Source: Sphingobacteriales bacterium (GTDB lineage Bacteria; Bacteroidota; Bacteroidia; Chitinophagales; Chitinophagaceae). Taken from it: 64,000 nt of DNA. The stretch is taken from the NCBI GenBank assembly GCA_016235125.1, contig JACRLZ010000002.1:1016977-1080976 (forward strand). Direction: 5' to 3'. The position numbers and the translations under genes were made by a program. Positions 61,939 through 64,000 of the stretch are shown piece by piece. Under the pieces are notes generated by a model. It had not been told where the DNA came from. It saw only the letters and a program-made list of their open reading frames with translations, and did no database searches. Within the stretch, counting starts at the first letter, position 1. Every line of letters begins with the position of its first letter.

Positions 61939-64000
61939 TTATAAACAGGAAAAATGTTTAAAATCCTCTGTTTTGATCATTCGTGTACAGTTTGCGTCCA
62001 TAAATATCTGAGAGATTGAAGTCACGACATAAACCTCGGTGCAAAATTCTGTCCCTTTTTTACAAGTGCCGGTGGGATAAAGTGTAATTTTTTTATATCT
62101 CCCGGTTTCTTTTACCTTTTTTTCATTACTATCCCACTCAGTCTCTTTGAAACAAGAACCGGGAGTCAAATCCCTGTCATTCTTTACACATTGAGCATCT
62201 TTGTAGAAAATATAGTAAGTACCGGTTGAATCCTTCGTAGTGGTTATGATATTTCCCCGGCTGGTATCCTTCTTTATATATTCATTAATCAGGTGTTCCG
62301 CCCACCAGTCGCTGTCAAATACATTTGCCATTATCAGGGGCTTCACCTGCACAGTATAACTAACAGGTGTCCTTGTTTCAGAAATTGCGTTGATATGATA
62401 ATTTCCATTGCCTAGCGGAATAGCATTTAGAGAATTTAAGACTCTTTCCTGGTATTCAGGATTTACATGTAAAATTTTACGCACCGGGTCAATACCTCCC
62501 ACCATGCTTTTCTCCGGATCTATCCCATCCTTTGCCTTTTTATCAAAGCAAAAAGTGGAAAATGCAAGGTTGAAAAGTTTCCAGGCGGTTTGTTCCGGAT
62601 CGTTTTTTATTTTTTCATCTGTCTTTGTTATCAAAATTTGCAGGTCTTCAGGCTTAATATCTCCCCCTCCTGTTGAACGGGCATTTATTATCTCATTCAT
62701 CATAGACTGGTCATTGGTGCGATGGGCAACTCTTTCCATAAAATAAAGACCGGCATCAACAACCTCCATATTAAATTGAAATAGTTTTGACATTTCTTCC
62801 GTGCCTCTAAAAGATGTGAGCAAGGATTTAAAAGTTTCATAACTGCTTAACCATGTGTTAGCAGCGCCTTTTGGCACCTGCAGCGGTTGCACTAGGGAAT
62901 AGGCCACTACTTTGCACTCTTCCAATTGTTCGGGAATTGTACATACAGGCATATTACCAATAGCCCTGTTAATATTGTGTGGATCAAACGGAGCAGCTCC
63001 GGGGACATCAACGATATGCACAGCTGCATACTCTTTCAAATCTTTTTTCAACGCATTGGCCCATGCATTAAAATTTTCCGGGGTTTGTAATGCATTTAAT
63101 TGTGGACGGAAAGGATCATTACTTGTATTATAATCTTCGTGCAGGGTGGCACTGACAGAAAAACTTCCCACTGCATTCCCGGTGATTCCTCTTCTTATCT
63201 GCCAGCAAATTTGAGCAGGTTCATCGGATGATAAACTGGATGCCTGGGGGGAAAAAGTGAAATCTGAATTCCTGATCAGTTGTCTGTTACCGCCCTGCAT
63301 GGTTACCGTATTCGGATTCAGGTTTCGCAGGTCAATTGTCATAGTTCCATTGATAAGTTTTTCAATATCCGGATTCACCCATTCACCTTTTGAATCAGTA
63401 ACAATTACACTTACAATTACCTCTGATTTTTGTCCAGGCCTCAAATTCGTATTCGGGCTGCTGATGCTCAGATCTACAAGATTCAGTTTTGTATTAGTGA
63501 AGCTATATTTATCTGCTGGCTGATTCCACACTTCTTCCGAAACTGTAATTTCTCCCGGTACTATATTATCGGGCAATTGTATTACAGCCTGCTGTGCCGA
63601 CATACATTTTGGCTGCAAGGTGAACCGCTGACCATTGGCGTCTGTAACTATAAATTTTTCTCCGGGAGTAAACTGCTGGTTGGTATATACGTTCAGCAAA
63701 TCACCCTTCAGCATTACATTTGAAGGTACAGATAATACAGGTACACCTTCCAGCGGGTCAACGATGTGGGGAGTAATAATGACAGGTGGCAGTGTCAATT
63801 CTCCCATTTGCTCTTTTACCTTACTGAAAATTCTGACAGGTGTTCTTTGACCAGATGGCGCATTGGGTTTCCAGTCGAACAGGAACGGAATTTCTTTAAT
63901 GGGTATCTGCTGATCACCCAGGGCAACTGTCATTTGTAATAATTCTTTCAGATTTCGGTTCTTTTCCTTCTGGGTTTTACCATCAGGCGTTGCAGTCACC
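61939..64000 (-). CDS. Secreted array paralogue C (partial, 5' end outside window)
   Basis: 686 codons are in view, starting in domain 1 (TATPDGKTQKEKNRN) and including the TIG-like module (NVMLKGDLLNVYTNQQFTPGEKF), the PNTNLRPGQKSEVIV block shared with paralogue A, helical region and cysteine-rich C-terminus (YKDAQCVKN, TGTCKKGTEFCTEV, DANCTRMI, final C). The leader and start lie beyond 64000. It is the first gene of the visible array; its stop at 61939 is 23 nt from the leader of paralogue B, consistent with one transcript. Confidence 0.72.
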   Translation of the reverse strand, partial: VTATPDGKTQKEKNRNLKELLQMTVALGDQQIPIKEIPFLFDWKPNAPSGQRTPVRIFSKVKEQMGELTLPPVIITPHIVDPLEGVPVLSVPSNVMLKGDLLNVYTNQQFTPGEKFIVTDANGQRFTLQPKCMSAQQAVIQLPDNIVPGEITVSEEVWNQPADKYSFTNTKLNLVDLSISSPNTNLRPGQKSEVIVSVIVTDSKGEWVNPDIEKLINGTMTIDLRNLNPNTVTMQGGNRQLIRNSDFTFSPQASSLSSDEPAQICWQIRRGITGNAVGSFSVSATLHEDYNTSNDPFRPQLNALQTPENFNAWANALKKDLKEYAAVHIVDVPGAAPFDPHNINRAIGNMPVCTIPEQLEECKVVAYSLVQPLQVPKGAANTWLSSYETFKSLLTSFRGTEEMSKLFQFNMEVVDAGLYFMERVAHRTNDQSMMNEIINARSTGGGDIKPEDLQILITKTDEKIKNDPEQTAWKLFNLAFSTFCFDKKAKDGIDPEKSMVGGIDPVRKILHVNPEYQERVLNSLNAIPLGNGNYHINAISETRTPVSYTVQVKPLIMANVFDSDWWAEHLINEYIKKDTSRGNIITTTKDSTGTYYIFYKDAQCVKNDRDLTPGSCFKETEWDSNEKKVKETGRYKKITLYPTGTCKKGTEFCTEVYVVTSISQIFMDANCTRMIKTEDFKHFSCL

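Overview
The window looks like a chromosome segment of a Bacteroidota bacterium, most likely of the Chitinophagaceae type. Evidence for this: several genes are preceded by the Bacteroidota promoter pattern TTG/TTTG-N19-TAnnTTTG; the genes include lpxK (Gram-negative outer membrane), bshB1 (bacillithiol), DUF4294, DUF3822 beside rsmD, DUF2027-Smr, a CXXXY-type ccmE followed by a giant ccmF, a LytTR/LytS two-component pair, and many secreted proteins whose signal peptides end in SQ/AQ. The genus is not established.

Layout. 1-7 kb: pyrB (partial) and pyrR, a secreted caspase-TPR protein, proline catabolic pruA, a TPR protein, and prfB with an intact programmed +1 frameshift. 7.0-14.7 kb is an accessory island: a type II restriction-modification pair, then two RelE/ParE-type toxin-antitoxin modules separated by three direct copies of a ~200-bp repeat (R1, R2, R3) whose flanks are conserved and whose central hairpin loops vary. 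Copy R2 is split by a 3.8-kb IS1595-family transposon (10016-13813) that has 24-bp inverted termini, an 8-bp target duplication (CAACTCCG) and six candidate passenger genes, including a probable DUF6978/DUF1828 pair and a small HTH protein. 14.7-24.6 kb: a secreted beta-helix protein, DUF6629, a fatty-acid desaturase, an FKBP prolyl isomerase, lipoproteins, a dienelactone hydrolase, a radical SAM protein, an AlkD-like protein and a CPBP-type protease. RNase P RNA (rnpB) lies at 24635-25059 on the minus strand. 25-36 kb: Smr protein, amino-acid permease, and the minus-strand cluster DUF3822-rsmD-lpxK-rnr-polyprenyl synthase, followed by a MATE transporter. 36-52 kb: transglutaminase-like and beta-barrel proteins, a LytTR two-component system, a YggS-type PLP protein, an acyl-CoA dehydrogenase, ccmE-ccmF, DUF4294, bshB1, a second desaturase, and an overlapping three-gene operon (arginase-family hydrolase, membrane protein, radical SAM enzyme).

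52.2-64 kb is an array of large secreted proteins, all on the minus strand: a TPR protein, a 1377-aa protein with a metzincin-like HELLH...H site, and three 680-755-aa paralogues that share an N-terminal GNVKV-type domain, a TIG-like middle and a cysteine-rich C-terminus. One paralogue has lost its 5' coding region, an orphan signal-peptide ORF sits between two others, and nearly identical DNA blocks point to recent duplication or gene conversion. The last paralogue runs off the window. This array and the repeat/TA/transposon island are the least conventional parts of the window.
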